A stretch of DNA of 64,000 bases from Trichobilharzia szidati. Taxonomy: Eukaryota > Platyhelminthes > Trematoda > Strigeidida > Schistosomatidae. Each line of letters starts with the position of its first letter. Within the stretch, counting starts at the first letter, position 1. Under the pieces are notes generated by a model. It had not been told where the DNA came from. It did no database searches and saw only the letters and a list, made by a program, of their open reading frames with translations. The stretch covers positions 22,888,804 through 22,952,803 of the forward strand of contig OX235277.1 in the NCBI GenBank assembly GCA_944472155.2. Reading direction: 5' to 3'. Positions 20,800 to 33,640 of this stretch are shown in pieces. A program made the position numbers and the translations under genes.

Positions 20800-21660
20800 G
20801 TAAAAGTCAAGCAGAGGATCGTCTCAAGCTATTCAATTTAGTTCACACAAATGTCACAGACATACCAGAAGGTCTTTAGGCAAAATGCAACAAGCTGGTG
20901 AAATAGGCATGTAGCGAAGACAAGATTTCAAGTGAACACAGAAAGAATAGCGGTGAAGAACATGACCAGTCAACCAAACAACAACAACAACACCAACACC
21001 AGGAAAGACCATGACTGTCATTGGGTAAAATTTGAAGGAAGTTGCTTCTTTAATTTATCTCCACAGTCAGCATTGTTTCAACTATACTCAGTTGGCGCGG
21101 ATGGAGATGTCAAAGCTGGTCAGGTTCGGAGTGGAAAGGCAGACCTTCATTACTCTGAAGTCACTTTGGAAATCTTCTGCACTAACCACAAAGAACCAGA
21201 TTCAGAATTTCAGTACCAGTGTGAAGTTGTTCAGTTCTTCTTCACAGTTGAGAGACTTCACGTGTTGTGAAAAGCATTTCCAACAGGCTACTTCAGAATT
21301 TATTCAACAGACTGCTACCTTCACTTACTCCACATGGAGACCAGATAGTCTAAATAGATGAGCGACAAGAATCTGTAGCAGTGAACCAATTAAGAAACTG
21401 TTGCCAAACAAATAGACAGGGGAAATAGAAATGAATTGGACACACGCTGAGGAAATTGTTTCGTGAATTAATTTGCCATGCCAGGCGTCGAACGAAAACC
21501 GAATGTAAAGCGATGAGTTGAGCGTCTGAAGGTGATATTGGAGAGATAGTGTCAGGAGTAAACGGAGACTAACGGAAAATCATCGAGTCACATGAAGACG
21601 ACTTTAACAAACAGAATCAAATGGACATGCCTAAGACCTGAGTCTTACTAAGAAATGAAG
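20800..21660 (+). mobile_element. Second RTE 3' end in tandem, decayed
   Basis: Directly after the previous copy and in the same orientation. TLKSLWKSSALTTKNQIQNF, SSSQLRDFTCCEKHFQQATS and a degraded WIGHTLRK region are recognisable, with many frameshifts. Confidence 0.7.
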
Positions 21661-22600
21661 ATGGCTATGTATCATCAAATGGGATTCAACAGACATCGAC
21701 TTGGACAGTTCAATATTCACCACTTAACAGCTCCTGTCCTATTTCACTGCAAAAGAAATCCAGTCAATGCATTGTTTCTCACCGCCATATGTATCGTGTG
21801 TTCTTAAGAGTTGATCGACGAATAACTGGGTCAAATTCACAGTATGAGCATTGGCAATGGATACCCCACATGGTTTAACAGTGAATATTCCAAGTGGAAT
21901 AATGAGAAATTGATTGAAAAAACTATACTAAAGAAAAATGCATTCTTCAGGCGACAAAATGAGTTTCCCAGATATTCGCCGACTGCAGAATTGCTGTAGC
22001 GTGTCCTACTGCGAAGTGAGAAGTAGCTGTAGTATTAGACTACTTATGGTAGTAGTAATAGTAGTAGCCTACAACACGAATAACATGCTCAGGGAAACAA
22101 ATCTGGATGTTAGAGTGTTTCACGAAACCTGAAAGTGCATTCATTCATTTGCCTGTACTTCCAGCACAATTTATACAGGAAGAACTGAGAGGGTACATAC
22201 AAAGCGGATTTATGAACATGTTCAAAAATTATTGTCATAAGGTGGAAGACTGCATAGTAGCCTTTCGAATGGCAGAAAAACAGTAATGGTTGGTTATCAC
22301 GACATAGAGAAGCAGCAAAGATCGAACAACAGGTGCCTTATTGATTCGTACAGTAGGATTTTGTGATCCACCGTGGATTGTCCAGTTAATTCTTTGTTTT
22401 TTTTCACTTACCAGTTCAACGCTTTTGCCGTCTCCTTACACTGATTAAGTATTATTCACATTTGTAACACTTTTCACCACTCGTTATGATAAGAATATGG
22501 CTGCTGTGAATAAACCATTTAAATAGATATGATTACTGTGATCAACTGTGCCGTAGACAACTGGCTTTACTTCCAAGATTTAGTTTGCAGGGATTCGATT
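21660..22600 (+). other. Gene M intron, no feature supported
   Basis: No retroelement or exon seen except a doubtful exon-like block at 22407-22435 (minus; donor GTAAGT, but length 29 and wrong phase). Confidence 0.4.
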
Positions 22601-22609
22601 TGTTCCATG

Positions 22610-22780
22610 TATGGACCACGGATTGATATCAGTAAGAGAATAATTGAAGAGCAGCTGGGAGTACTGGCCAGCTGGTTGTCCATTTTAAGTTTGAAATTCA
22701 CTTACAGTACACGCGCATGAAGTCACCTTTCGACGGTGGGACCAAGAACCTTCAGGTTATGACGCTCGCTAGTGATTGCC
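22610..22780 (-). repeat. Hammerhead-relic repeat
   Basis: Shares the family tail (GATTGATATCAGT on plus) and the CTGG.CAGCTGG segment next to the former catalytic core. The core itself is badly decayed. Confidence 0.35.
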
Positions 22781-22799
22781 TACAAGACGAAGTTGATTG

Positions 22800-23950
22800 G
22801 AGTTCTAGTGATGTGTCTGGAACAACGGAGTTGACCATTTGGAATTTGACAACAAATACTCACCTACGAAATTGGGTGGCGGATGCGATAAAGTCACGAA
22901 GTACTACTTGCTGAAATTCAAGAGCCGCTGAACTATGTCCTCTCTTGGTTGAATGTTCAGCAAGGTTGTTCCCATCGCCTGCACGTCCTTGGCTCAATCA
23001 ACGATGAAAACGCGCCAGCGTACTGTCGAAAAACTTCGAAATAGGGCGGAACAGCTAGCGAGTGCTCCTTGATGGTCTCCAGTGGTTCTCTTACTGATCT
23101 CAAACTACGATCAAACTTGAAGGAAATCAAGTCCTTACAGAGTAACTCTTGAATATTCTATGAAAGTCTCATCCTCGTGAAATTTCCTTCCAAGTCTGAT
23201 GCAACAACTTTTCAACACGTGTTGTGCGGGTGAAGTTCCGTGTGTCCTGCAGATATACACACAGGCCTTCTTTGTTTTAGTTCGCAAAGTGTTGTCAGTA
23301 TTTGAAATTGCTTCAAAGCAGATGGAAACAGGATTGCAAGCACACAATGTTTCGCTTACCAACAGCATTTTTGAATTCAGATATTGGCACATTTGTCGAA
23401 TTTGATTTCGTCAGGAATTCATCGACAGCTGTGAAGAAAATACGAGGCTATTGATAGAAGTGGTTAACAGGCACATAGGATTGAATAAGGCAAAGTCATT
23501 CAAAAGTTATGAGTGACAAGAAGATATTCGTTTTGCAAGCTTTGAGCTCTGAGTGGAGCATATGGCTCTAGAGAACTTGAAATCTTGATATTTCAGAGGA
23601 TAAGGTGTAATTTTAACGGTATCCGTCAGGACCACGTGATTTGTTGGCGAGAATTCTACCGCTGAACCTCTCACGCAAGTGGATACACAGGACATTTGTT
23701 CCATATTCACCTAGAGGGTAGGTGATATTGAGCGAACAAACGGATGTGGGATTGGTTTACATCACTGCTTGACATCAGTTAGAGAGATGGTGAAATCCCT
23801 CAGATGGGGAACAGCTGCTTCGTCTAAGAGAGATATGAGTTACATATTGTCAGAGAATTGGAAATGGAGTGCTTTCCAGAGAAGAATAACAACATGCACC
23901 ATTTAATTTCAGTGGGGGAAATTAAAATGTTGTCGATTCCCTCACTTAAT
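22800..23950 (+). other. Gene M intron, no feature supported
   Basis: Open frames at 23135-23392 and 23507-23710 show no homology to the repeats or exons here and no splice support. Confidence 0.4.
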
Positions 23951-23959
23951 TAGACAGAG

Positions 23960-24350
23960 AGATTCCTTTCAATTACAGTAATTCAGTTCTTCTGGATCAT
24001 TCAGTCAGAAACTTTGCCTAAGATCAAATGGCTTCCTAGAAAGCATTCGTAAATTTCAGCTCTGTCAACAAATAAACCAAGAATCTGTCACCCACTAAAC
24101 ATTCAGAAAAAAATACAGATGGATTAGACACGCACTCAGGAGATTGTGCAGGGTTATCACACACGCTTGACAAAACGTCTCAACCCAAAAAAGCGAGGAG
24201 TGCAGCTTGAATTCGAAGGAAGGGGAGACGGGAACTAATGAGCAATTGTGGGGTCAGCTCAGGACGATAGTAGAAAACAGTGTAAGTGGAGAGATGTTTT
24301 TCAAATCCTAGGTTCCACTCAGAACCTAAAGGAATAATCACATATGCAAT
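23960..24350 (+). mobile_element. RTE 3' relic
   Basis: Degraded RKKYRWIRHALRRLC region near 24110-24150 and a terminal GSTQNLKE-like end at about 24320. Antisense to gene M, in an intron. Confidence 0.6.
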
Positions 24351-24682
24351 GCGTGTATGGATAGATGCATCGGTGAATGGATGAATCACAGTATTTTGAG
24401 ATGCGTATAAGTAATATTGATATCACTTGAGCAGAACAGATGCTCTCATGATAGATACGACTAATTCAGACTCTATACAGACATTTAACTCACCCTTGCA
24501 TATCAGTCACAAGAAGATTTTATGTTGATAGTCAGAAAGCACAGATATCACATTACACCATGAACAATAAATTGATCTCATTGCAGGTGGTGATGATATC
24601 TGATTATGTTGCTGATGTTGGTGGTCACTTGGCGCAGATATGTGTCGATTAGCAACAAACAATCGAACAAACTATGACTTAC

Positions 24683-24736
24683 CATTTTGATCCAGTTGCA
24701 TTCCTGACATTTCCAAACATTTCCGCTCAACATTCT
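24683..24736 (-). CDS. Gene M exon (54 nt)
   Basis: Acceptor CCATTTGTCCAG, 54-nt exon, donor GTAAGT. In phase 1 it reads NVERKCLEMSGMQLDQN. Strong donor. It carries one of the few cysteines in the protein. Confidence 0.7.
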
Positions 24737-25195
24737 CTGGACAAATGGAGAAGAAATGAAATGAAGCAAACTACAAGATAATCCAATCAAACAGTTAACA
24801 TGAAATGTGTGTTCCCCGAGTCCACATATTATTGCTCACTCCGAACGCACGCATACACACTTGAGAATGGAAGCAGTTGCAGATGATTCTGATTAGTCAT
24901 CATGACTGAGAAACCACTCACTCAATTGTTGTAGTTAATTTGAGAGTAGAATTTAGTCATTATGGAAGGATAATAGATCCCCGTTGAATGAGTGTTTTCT
25001 CGTGTAATGGTGTTCAATGGGCTTGATGGTTTAGTTGAGGAGCTCTCAACGCCCCACTAGATAACATTCTCAGCCACTCGAGGGTGCTCTCAACCACTCA
25101 CAATGGACAAGCACAAATCAATGCTTCTGCATGATTCAAAATAACAGAGTTAAATGCGTGTTTGGAATGTAACATTTGTTCAAATATTTGTTTAC

Positions 25196-25249
25196 CTCTT
25201 GATTGGATAAATTCCGTTTCTGCCGAGACTTCTTTGGCAATCAATTCAC
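25196..25249 (-). CDS. Gene M exon (54 nt), acidic
   Basis: Acceptor CTGCTCTCCATTAG, 54-nt exon, donor GTAAAC. In phase 1 it reads ELIAKEVSAETEFIQSR, an acidic helix-like peptide. Same length and phase as its two neighbours. Confidence 0.7.
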
Positions 25250-25789
25250 CTAATGGAGAGCAGATGTCAATGATGAAATTTGAAATAAATTGTTTGTGGA
25301 TTTGAGTTAATGTTTAAAATTGAGTGTTTGTCGGCATGAGATTTTAATACTGTATGTGTGTGTTTGTATATCAGACGAACACTTACACAAGTGTCATTTA
25401 CTCTGTTGGAACTCAGTACACATGTGTAATAAAATTTGTGAAATGTGTCATCGTATCGTGCAACTGTCTGCCAATGGACGCATTGTGATTGCTGACTGTT
25501 TCTCTTGAGACTGTTCCTGGGTCATTTTGTATATTTGAGTGCCACATTCCAATCCCGACAATTTTCGAAACCATAAGTACATTTTAAAATGTTTCTTGCT
25601 TATATGGTGAAACGTTCCATGCTTTTAATCATTTCTTATTTATGTTGGGACTAACAGTTCGAACTTTTCATAACATCATAATTATTTTCAAGGAGATGTA
25701 CTTATCACTGATGTTTCTGCTGTCATTTCGATTCCAGTACTACATTTATCCTAAGTGTTAGTCATCCAACGTGTTAGTTAGGTCTTCTC

Positions 25790-26110
25790 ATCATTTCCAT
25801 GAAAATGAGTGATTTCTAACATTAAATCAAAAGATGTGTGTGTCTGGAAAAGCATTTCAAACAGGCGATGAAGAATGTTATCAACAGTTGCGTTTGCTGA
25901 CTCCATACTAAGGATCGAATGGCCAGACAGCAAGGATAGGCACGAAGAAACTCTCTCAACGAACCAATCAAGAACATGTCGAAGAAAGTGTAGATGGATC
26001 GGACACAGGCTGATTAGACTGTCGAATGACATGGAACACTAAACCATTTCTTCAGTGAAACCCGAGTAACTCTTGGATCCCACCGAGTCAAGTAAAGATA
26101 CTACTAATGT
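25790..26110 (+). mobile_element. RTE 3' relic
   Basis: RIEWPDSKDRHEE and CRRKCRWIGHRLIRLSND match the RTE C-terminus. Short and broken. Confidence 0.6.
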
Positions 26111-26941
26111 TAATAATAGCATTGTTCTGGATAGTGTTTAGAAAGTGTACGGGATTTTCAACATATATATTTCAATAGTTCCACATTTCTCACATTGTAG
26201 ATGAATACATTATTCCTTCATATAAATCTTTCATGAGGATGGTTGTTCAAAACTGAAATCATCCAGTAATCCATCTACCTTCGAAATCTTCTTCGAAGTC
26301 TACTAAGAAAGATGAATAAATTTGGATTTGTTTGCACTCTGACAGTTCATAATTGAGAAACATCTTTCTTCTATGTCCTCGAAAATATCAGATATATTCG
26401 TCACTAGAAGACAATAGTCAAATCTGATCAGTCTAGAAACGTCTCGGTTATGATCTCCACCCAACTATCACACCAGCACCACTGCCTATCAGTCATGAAT
26501 GCATGTAACCGAACGATAGTCGTTCATTCGGATAACGATTCATCCCAATGGGACAAGGATTCACTGTAATCTCACTTGCAAAACAGTCATCATCACATCG
26601 TAGGAAGAGAAAATACAACTCCTCATAATCGAAATCACAAATTTGTTGCTTACTATGGTACTCTTGATAGGAGTTGGAATTTACGGATCATTGGAATGGT
26701 TCGCAGAGGGTGAAATGTCTACAACTACTTCTTGCAACCGAAAGATCCTTGGAACTAAACTCGGTAGCTGCGTACTGCTCAAGACTACTGAAATGGGAGG
26801 CAACCGATATCCAGTGCACCCTGCTTACTCTCAATGATTCCCTGACTGCTGCAGGCTGAAATCATACCTCTAAATAATCACAAGAAATTCAATGTGAACA
26901 AAACAAATACACATACGCTTTACTTATTTCTGTTTACTCAC

Positions 26942-26995
26942 TTGCATTGATGACTTTAGGATTCTCCAGCATATTCGCACTTTTATAGTACAAAG
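26942..26995 (-). CDS. Gene M exon (54 nt), counterpart of the first gene L exon
   Basis: Acceptor TCTTTGACAG, 54-nt exon, donor GTGAGT. In phase 1 it reads LYYKSANMLENPKVINA. It is homologous to exon 930-983 of gene L and to the orphan copy at 42619-42672, with about 9 base differences from the former. The homology runs on into the flanking intron up to about 28340, including the same RTE insertion, so these genes share a common ancestor that already had this intron. Confidence 0.75.
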
Positions 26996-27959
26996 CTGTC
27001 AAAGAAAGTATCATGAATGTATCTCACAGTTCAAAATCACACACACACAATGAAAATGAGTAGACTTAGAATGTGTATCGTGAAATTTATTTCATGAAAG
27101 AGTATTTGGTCATAACTAATAATTGTGAGTCGACAGTCACTATTGTTGAGTGTATCCAGGTCAGTGAGATTTCTGGCATTACAAAAGTAGAATGGTCAAA
27201 ATTTTCGAAGTATTTCGTGCAGTTTTGTGTGGTGAGTAGGTTTGAGCATTTAGGCTTATTTAGATTGGTGTTCCAGTGAAGAGTTAAAACTCATTCATAT
27301 CAAGCAACAAATTGACTGTATTTCCCATTGATTGGAAACTCCATTTGATATTGCTTCTCATGCTGCCACTACTACAGTACTACTACTATTATTGCTGTCC
27401 TAAGAAGAGTACGGCCTAACAACCATTCAACTGAAAAAAATGTTCACTGACAATCATTTACCATGCAAGATTTATCCCCTTCTCAAATAAATGCTTGGCT
27501 AATTATTCTTCTCCACAGGTGCCTCCAGGATATAAGTACTGTTCCTACTACTATGTCCTGTGATCAGGAACTCTTAAGTTAGCGAAGAGATCTCTTATGT
27601 TCCTAACTTCCATTCAAACCTGTCTCCATTCCGGTTGACATTCGAGTGATAGGCTGGCGTGTCGTTTCATTCGACGGTCTTTTCACCGTGTGTCGCACCC
27701 ATCTCATTTACTCCAGAATATTCAATGAACAATAAGCTATTGGTGAGTTTTTTTGCAGAGTTGCTTTTCTGCATATTCGGTGGTTCAATGCTGGAATCCA
27801 TGCCAAATGTATATGTGGTCCCTGTTTATACTTCCGGCCGACGTACAACTTTGCCTCGCTCAGCTGATTTTAAGCCAGCCAAAAGTGGAAAGCATTACTG
27901 TGAAGCCAGGAATCCCACTAGGTAGAAAACACAACAGTAATTGAGAGTTAAAAGATTGC

Positions 27960-28345
27960 GTTTGACAACGTATCTTCCACTCGAAGCACAAACGAACAAA
28001 ATAAATAAACAATAATAAAAATTCTTTCTGCCCAGCTGACCTTCAATATGCAGTGAAAGCGTCGCCTTCTGATCAAAATCTGCAGCAGTCTGTTGGGAAT
28101 GCTGTCGAGAAGCACATTTCAAGTCACCGAACAATTTACAGGAACTGAGTCAATATTGCTGTTGAAATCAAATATTGTTCATTATTCTGAGTGAAGTAGA
28201 TTTCCAAACTGACTTCAAATTCATGAAGGTCTGTTTCGATTTTCTGATTTTGACTGGTTTTATCATCGTCATCCATGAGGCTGCTTGTAGTTGAAATCAC
28301 ACTGTCTGACTGAATGAGTGAAGGCAGTGAGTGACCCCTTTCAAA
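27960..28345 (-). mobile_element. RTE relic, third copy, in a gene M intron
   Basis: Minus strand reads KFERGHSLPSLIQSDSVIST, TSSLMDDDDKTSQNQKIETD and LHEFEVSLEIYFTQNNEQY, the same insertion as at 1-300 and 41500-41935. Together with exon 26942-26995 it shows that segments A, B and gene M descend from one ancestral intron. Confidence 0.65.
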
Positions 28346-29070
28346 TTTCCCCCACTGATAGTGATTGATGTCGGATGTTGTTGTTGTTACTGGCTGGATG
28401 GTTGGTGGGTTGTTTGGATATCTTCGTGACATTCGTCTTCTCCATGTTCTTCCGAAGTCCTGCCTTTACTTCCTACCATTTCTGTCAAATCATTGGTCTT
28501 TACCTGAAAGTCTTCGAATTTTTGTGACATTCAACGCTCATCTTCCACAAGGTCAAGATATCACGGAGTCTTCTCATTGGTCCAACATACTCCTGTCTTC
28601 ACACATTCTGCAGTTTGACAAGTGATCCAGTTCAACACGATCAGAAATATCGTCAACCGCATTATTCAGATTTGTCTTGATCCTGTCGTCACTTGAAGGA
28701 CTTGGATGAATTTTTTCTGATATCGATAGCCTGAAATGTGCTATTGTTCCATAGCTTTTCAAATAGGTTGACAACCGCTGCAATCAAGTATGCCTTTTGG
28801 TTGCCGCTACACACATTCTTTGTCATATAATAGGTGGTGACTTTTGATGTTAATCAACATTGCATAAGCCAACCCTTAATAAGCCAGTGGCATGTGAAGG
28901 GAAGTTACAAGAGGAGATCTCTTTGTATTCTTAGTGACTGTCGCACTTATTGTCAGCATCACGAATAAGTGCAGACTAAAACATGGGAGCAGAATCTATG
29001 ACAATACTGTTATCATCTACATTGAATATCTTTGAAATAATGAAAACAACAACAGAAATGTTATGTCGAC
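28346..29070 (-). other. Gene M intron with an unidentified coding-like stretch
   Basis: Minus frame 28783-28574 includes KIHPSPSSDDRIKTNLNNAV and ELDHLSNCRMCEDRS. It looks like decayed protein sequence, perhaps from the 5' part of a retroelement, but I could not assign it. Confidence 0.25.
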
Positions 29071-29074
29071 TTAC

Positions 29075-29143
29075 CCGCTGTCGCATACAGATCCTTTCTA
29101 GCCTTCCATGCATTGTCAAGAGATTTCATGAAGTTATCATAGA
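29075..29143 (-). CDS. Gene M exon (69 nt)
   Basis: Acceptor ACTAATGCTTTGCAG, 69-nt exon, donor GTAAGT. In phase 1 it begins YDNFMKSLDN and ends ARKDLYATA, a charged helix-like peptide. Strong signals and correct phase. Confidence 0.75.
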
Positions 29144-29499
29144 CTGCAAAGCATTAGTATAATACAGTGTGAGACTCAGCATTTTCCACAGAAACACGAA
29201 TTCTTAATAACGCGTAAGCATATGGCCACTTTGTGTTAATTTCGATTTTCCTGTTGACTGATTGGGCAGAAATAATCGATCTCTGTTGAGATGTCGGCTC
29301 CTGATAGAGACTCTCTGACGAAGTCCTGGGTGAGTGGTGACTAGTAGGGGAATCCATGAGCAGTGTCTAGTCTTATGCAGAACTCGTCATTTGGGCATGC
29401 CTACACTCCCCATTGGTTGAGTATTTCAGTTCAATCAGTTAACCGAAAAATCGAAATTCACTCAAAACAAGGCATAGCTGAAGCCCGTTGCACAAGTGG

Positions 29500-29580
29500 C
29501 GGCTCTGTCTGGTGGTATGGTGAGTGACACTTTGGTGTTTGAAATCTTGCGTTCTGGTTTCGAGTCTCAGTAGAAACACT
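29500..29580 (+). repeat. tRNA-like SINE head
   Basis: GTGGCGGCTCTGTCTGGTGG with GGTTTCGAGTCTCAG downstream, at A/B-box spacing. No body could be assigned. Confidence 0.3.
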
Positions 29581-30287
29581 ATCTTCAACTGGAGAAGGTA
29601 TGCACTTCCAAATGAACGATCTCAAATTGCATGAAATGTGAATCCTGGTTTCGACTGCTAGTCACCACCCAACAAATCACTTCACATCTCACTTATTCAC
29701 AGTCGCAATATGAACAGACAATGTGCAACAGTGTGTTTTTATATGACACGTACTGTCACAATTAGGTTAAGCATTGTTGAGAATGTTGTTATTGAGTTGA
29801 GACAGGTCATGCACCAGATTCAATGGATGAGTGGATTGATTTAGAGTAAAAAGGTGACATGATCCTGTTTGGTAGAGATGGCTGAGAATTTGATCTCTCT
29901 AGACGTCTTTACAAAGGAGTTGAGTATACTATGTATGCGGCTGCTGACTTAGGCTGATATTGTTAGATTGATTTGTATTGAAATCTACTTTGAGTAAATT
30001 CACTGAAGTAGTCGGATGCATTGATGATTCAACATGGGCATGTTTATCCAGATACCTGTTGAATTTCAAGTGTGGAAGTCAGGAGTCCGCGTAGACTTAT
30101 TTTTACTATGTGTATGGAATGCCAGGAAGATGAATATCTTCAGAGTTAGGATCTCAATGATACTATCCAGATAACATGATAGTGTAGAACAGTGGCGATG
30201 TGGAAAGGGGAGTCGAAAATCGGTCTACCTATCACTATACTGGATGCATATAATGGAAAATGCCTCCTCACAGAGATCAGAAGCTAC

Positions 30288-30356
30288 CTGTAGTTAGGCG
30301 AATTTTCGATTTTTTGTCTCTCAATTTGGAACCACTACCTCCGAAAACAATACGAT
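30288..30356 (-). CDS. Gene M exon (69 nt), basic segment
   Basis: Acceptor TTGTTGTTTTCCAG, 69-nt exon, donor GTAGCT. In phase 1 it begins RIVFGGSGSK and ends SKIRLTT, a glycine- and lysine-rich segment. Length equals the next exon. The donor is acceptable but not strong. Confidence 0.6.
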
Positions 30357-31016
30357 CTGGAAAACAACAAACACAAGAAATTAGAACAGGAAGTACGTAA
30401 CTAGGTGTGCTCTTGAGAAAATTCTCTATCTATTTATCTATCTACAATTGGTTTATCTATCTTAATATCTATCTGTGCATTTATGGATACATGCACTCAT
30501 ACGCATATTCCTATATAAATATAGACATATCGGGTATATCAATAAACTCACGGGGGAACACTGCAACATCTTCGAAAGCACCTGAGCAGCAGAAATATGC
30601 AGACACATTATCTACTCACTAAGCTCATCTAACACGTTCACGTTTTAATGCATGTATTAATCTTGCAGTGCATCAATTTAAATTGGAGACACAGATTGTG
30701 AATGCATGAGAGGTGTGAACATTTCTGAATAGGCCATAGGGGAGTGACAATAGAATTTATTCTTTAGGCAGTTCCATCGGAAAACGTAAGACTTCTGTGT
30801 TCAACGAATAATTTTCAAATCTTTGTTTTGCAGAATTTCATAGTCAGTCGTCGGAGCATAGAGATTTCTATGGTTGTTTCTGAATCTAGCTGATGAATTG
30901 GGGTGGTTAAGTTGTATATAATGAGGCAGCTCAGAGTCCGGTAAGGTAATCTTCACTGATTTCTTATGTGAGTTCTTGTGTCTGTCTACAACAGTATATC
31001 GGAGGAAAGGCGTAAC

Positions 31017-31043
31017 CCAGCTTAGTTCCAGCTGCGGTGTCAT
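31017..31043 (-). CDS. Candidate gene M micro-exon (27 nt)
   Basis: Acceptor TTCTCGTTTTGTAG is followed by a phase-1 reading DTAAGTKL and the donor GTTACG. The length (27 nt) and phase fit the gene, but the donor is weak. An 80-codon frame overlapping it (30801-31043) is out of phase and probably chance. Confidence 0.35.
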
Positions 31044-31049
31044 CTACAA

Positions 31050-31890
31050 AACGAGAACCACGGGAACAATATTTTTTATGACCTAATGATAAAGGGAAAC
31101 TGCAGTCACAGGAACTCAAAACTCCAGTCACTACTGAAAAGGAGTTGGCATGGAAGGTGATAGTGAAAGAAGTGAATTCATCAGCAAATGAGGTTAATTC
31201 TCAGAAACTACAACAAGGCGCAATATAAAAGTGTTCGAAATATAGTGGTAGTTGTACTCAGACAAACAGGTGCTTCGGTCGACATTTCACAGTAATGCAG
31301 TTGATTTTATCATTTGAGAATCTGAAACATGCGTTACTGAATTTGGACCACAAGTGAGCTACACCGATCTTTTCTGAGTGGTGTGGAACAATTGAGACAG
31401 AGTCATTATCATCGTATAGATCATGGAACCAGATGTCTTGAAGAGTTACGATTCTCGTATTGCGGTATGCCTGAGAAGGCATATGAAACTGCAGGCAGTT
31501 AATTTCATGGGACAAGGAACGGCAGATTGTACTGATAATTTCAGCAATCATCATTTAGTGCAGTAGAGTACGTTTCAATGCACGCTGCCACCAAGAACTA
31601 CGCGTTTTCCTGAGTTAATACCAAATTTGCAAATCAGCAATTTTTCTAAGACTTCAAATGTTCACGAGAGTGAACAATAAGACTGGCGATCACATTTTGA
31701 TAGGTTAATGGATTGAAACCAAGTGAGCACGTGAAATTAGATGGAGTATAATGATGGAGGATTGTTTATTAGCACCAGGTCTAAGCAGGTCACTGTTGTA
31801 GTAGGAGTCCATTAACTCATTCACCGAATATCGAACACAAGATATTCGCTGCACGCTATTGACATTCATGAGTAGGTAATTGGATCCCAT
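31050..31890 (+). other. Gene M intron, nothing recognised
   Basis: No splice-bounded exon, RTE, Penelope or SINE signal seen. The minus frames at 31258-31554 and 31705-31890 are unsupported. Confidence 0.4.
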
Positions 31891-32050
31891 CTCAATGACT
31901 GGATTGTCAACTATCTCACCTCGTAACTTAAGGCTTTTGGTTTCGATCCTCGATGTTTGTGTTCATTGATATGTACTGTTGAACAATACCAAACTACAAC
32001 AAAACAGCTGATCACTTCTCCTAGATGTTTTCCAATGATCTTTAAAAAAA
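31890..32050 (+). repeat. tRNA-headed hammerhead-relic repeat
   Basis: B-box-like GGTTTCGATCC at about 31940, then CATTGATATG ... CAAAACAGCTGATCAC, aligning with the CTGATGA and GAAACAGCTG parts of the family. Confidence 0.4.
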
Positions 32051-32369
32051 TCTTAATCATTTGTCGGTCAAACTGGCGAAGTAGTTTGACTGTGATTGAA
32101 TCTCAACTTTCCAAATGATTCTTTACGAGCAGTCATCATGTCAGTGAAAAAAAAAGTGAAAATAAATCATACGCGTAAATTTGTCATGCAATCGAGTTAA
32201 TTCCTCCACATTCCTCCAATAAAAGTCGTTTTTCAGCTCTGTAATCAATGAAAATATCATTCATGAGTCATTTGGATAAAAGATAAAGATAAGGTGTAGT
32301 TGGACAGATATGTGTATGTAATTGTCACAGTGGAAGACACATCCACTGATTGAGTCTCATAGTAATAAT

Positions 32370-32580
32370 GACAGGTCGATTTCGCATTTTTTTAAATAAC
32401 ATTTCGATTCCACACCATATTTTCGGTACAAGTATGGAATTTTCAGCATGTGATATCGGTAGCCCAAATTTTGCAGGGCGACCATTGATATCAGGTGTGC
32501 ATCGGCAGAGTATTGAACCCCGGATCATGTGCATGTTTCGCGAGAGTCCTAACCACTGTGCAATTCAACTCATAGTTTAC
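32370..32580 (-). repeat. tRNA-derived SINE, inverted, well-preserved head
   Basis: The minus strand reads GCACAGTGGTTAGGACTCTC and GATCCGGGGTTCAATACTC, good A and B boxes, then the shared body. It lies in a gene M intron. Confidence 0.7.
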
Positions 32581-32969
32581 ACAAGTTCCAGATGATTATT
32601 CGCGTATATTTCCATTCCGGTAATGGAAATTATTCATTGTGGTATTTATGACACCACTCATTACAGTTAAATAATTAGCACCTATTTTCATGCCTTTAGG
32701 CCGACTTCCCAGATCACGATTTATGATATCAACCACATCACACACTCACATTTAATGGAATAGTGAAAACTCTCCGTTTCCCAAGAAAACTGAGCGGTGA
32801 AATTTCACCTCCTCGAACTATGTAGACTGCAAATTTGATTTGATTTATTAACAGCTAGCCAAATTAGGCCGCCAAAACTTGGGTGATTTGAGCTGAGTGA
32901 AACTGGTCACATCGCTGATAAACTCGCCTCCAGAAGGGGAAAAATGGTGATTCGATGATGTTCAGATCT

Positions 32970-33640
32970 AAAACAACTAATCCCTTTTATAAATTTTGAT
33001 AGCATTATTAGAAGACGGAGATTATCTGAAAAATGTGATGTATTAGCGCTATACATTTCGAACAATCTGATCACACATTTACTTGTCAAGTCAATATATA
33101 TGGAAAAGTTAAATTAAACAAAGTGACAAAAAAAGAATTAAGAATAATTAACACAAACGTTTGGTAATCTAATCAAATAAGGATTACCAAGGTAGGTTAA
33201 GAGTAATAACAAACTGCTTTTGAATATACAAGGGGGGCTTAAGTTTATGAATGGCTATAGCCTCAGCGTATTTCAGTAAGCACCCTTGACCTTTTTATAG
33301 ATGACCTGAGTTAACATCTATCTTATGGTTCATCTCGATTAAATGTTTAGCTATAGACGAAGTTGGTAGTCTGACACCTGCATCTATTGGCTTGTCAGAA
33401 TTCATCTGTTTTTCTAACCACTTTGGGATATGCTCTCTCACCCTCACGTGCAACGCGCAATTACTCCTCCCTATGTATGTATGTCCACATACGCACGAAA
33501 ATCGGTAAATTGTGTGGGAGGTGATATAATCATTTGTGCACTTTTGAGGTTTCCAGTGAAGCATATTTTTAGCTTTTTCCCCAATTACAAGGTGGGCTGC
33601 ATAGTAGGTTCTACGGATGATGGAATTCAACCTTTGTCAG
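32970..33640 (-). mobile_element. Penelope-like GIY-YIG endonuclease fragment
   Basis: Minus frame 33630-33295: TIYRFSCVCGHTYIGRSNCA, HVRVREHIPKWLEKQ and SIAKHLIEMNHKID; the C-terminal part continues past a frameshift to about 33220 (YAEAIAIHKLKP). The 3' stretch at 32970-33090 matches 11310-11430 and 50380-50500. Confidence 0.8.

Noticed and set aside
22407..22435. Exon-like block on minus with donor GTAAGT
   Set aside because: Length 29 nt and wrong phase relative to all other exons; in phase 1 it starts with a stop.
30801..31043. 80-codon minus frame as a gene or long exon
   Set aside because: No homology or start context; it overlaps a possible 27-nt exon in another phase. Length alone is compatible with chance in AT-rich DNA.
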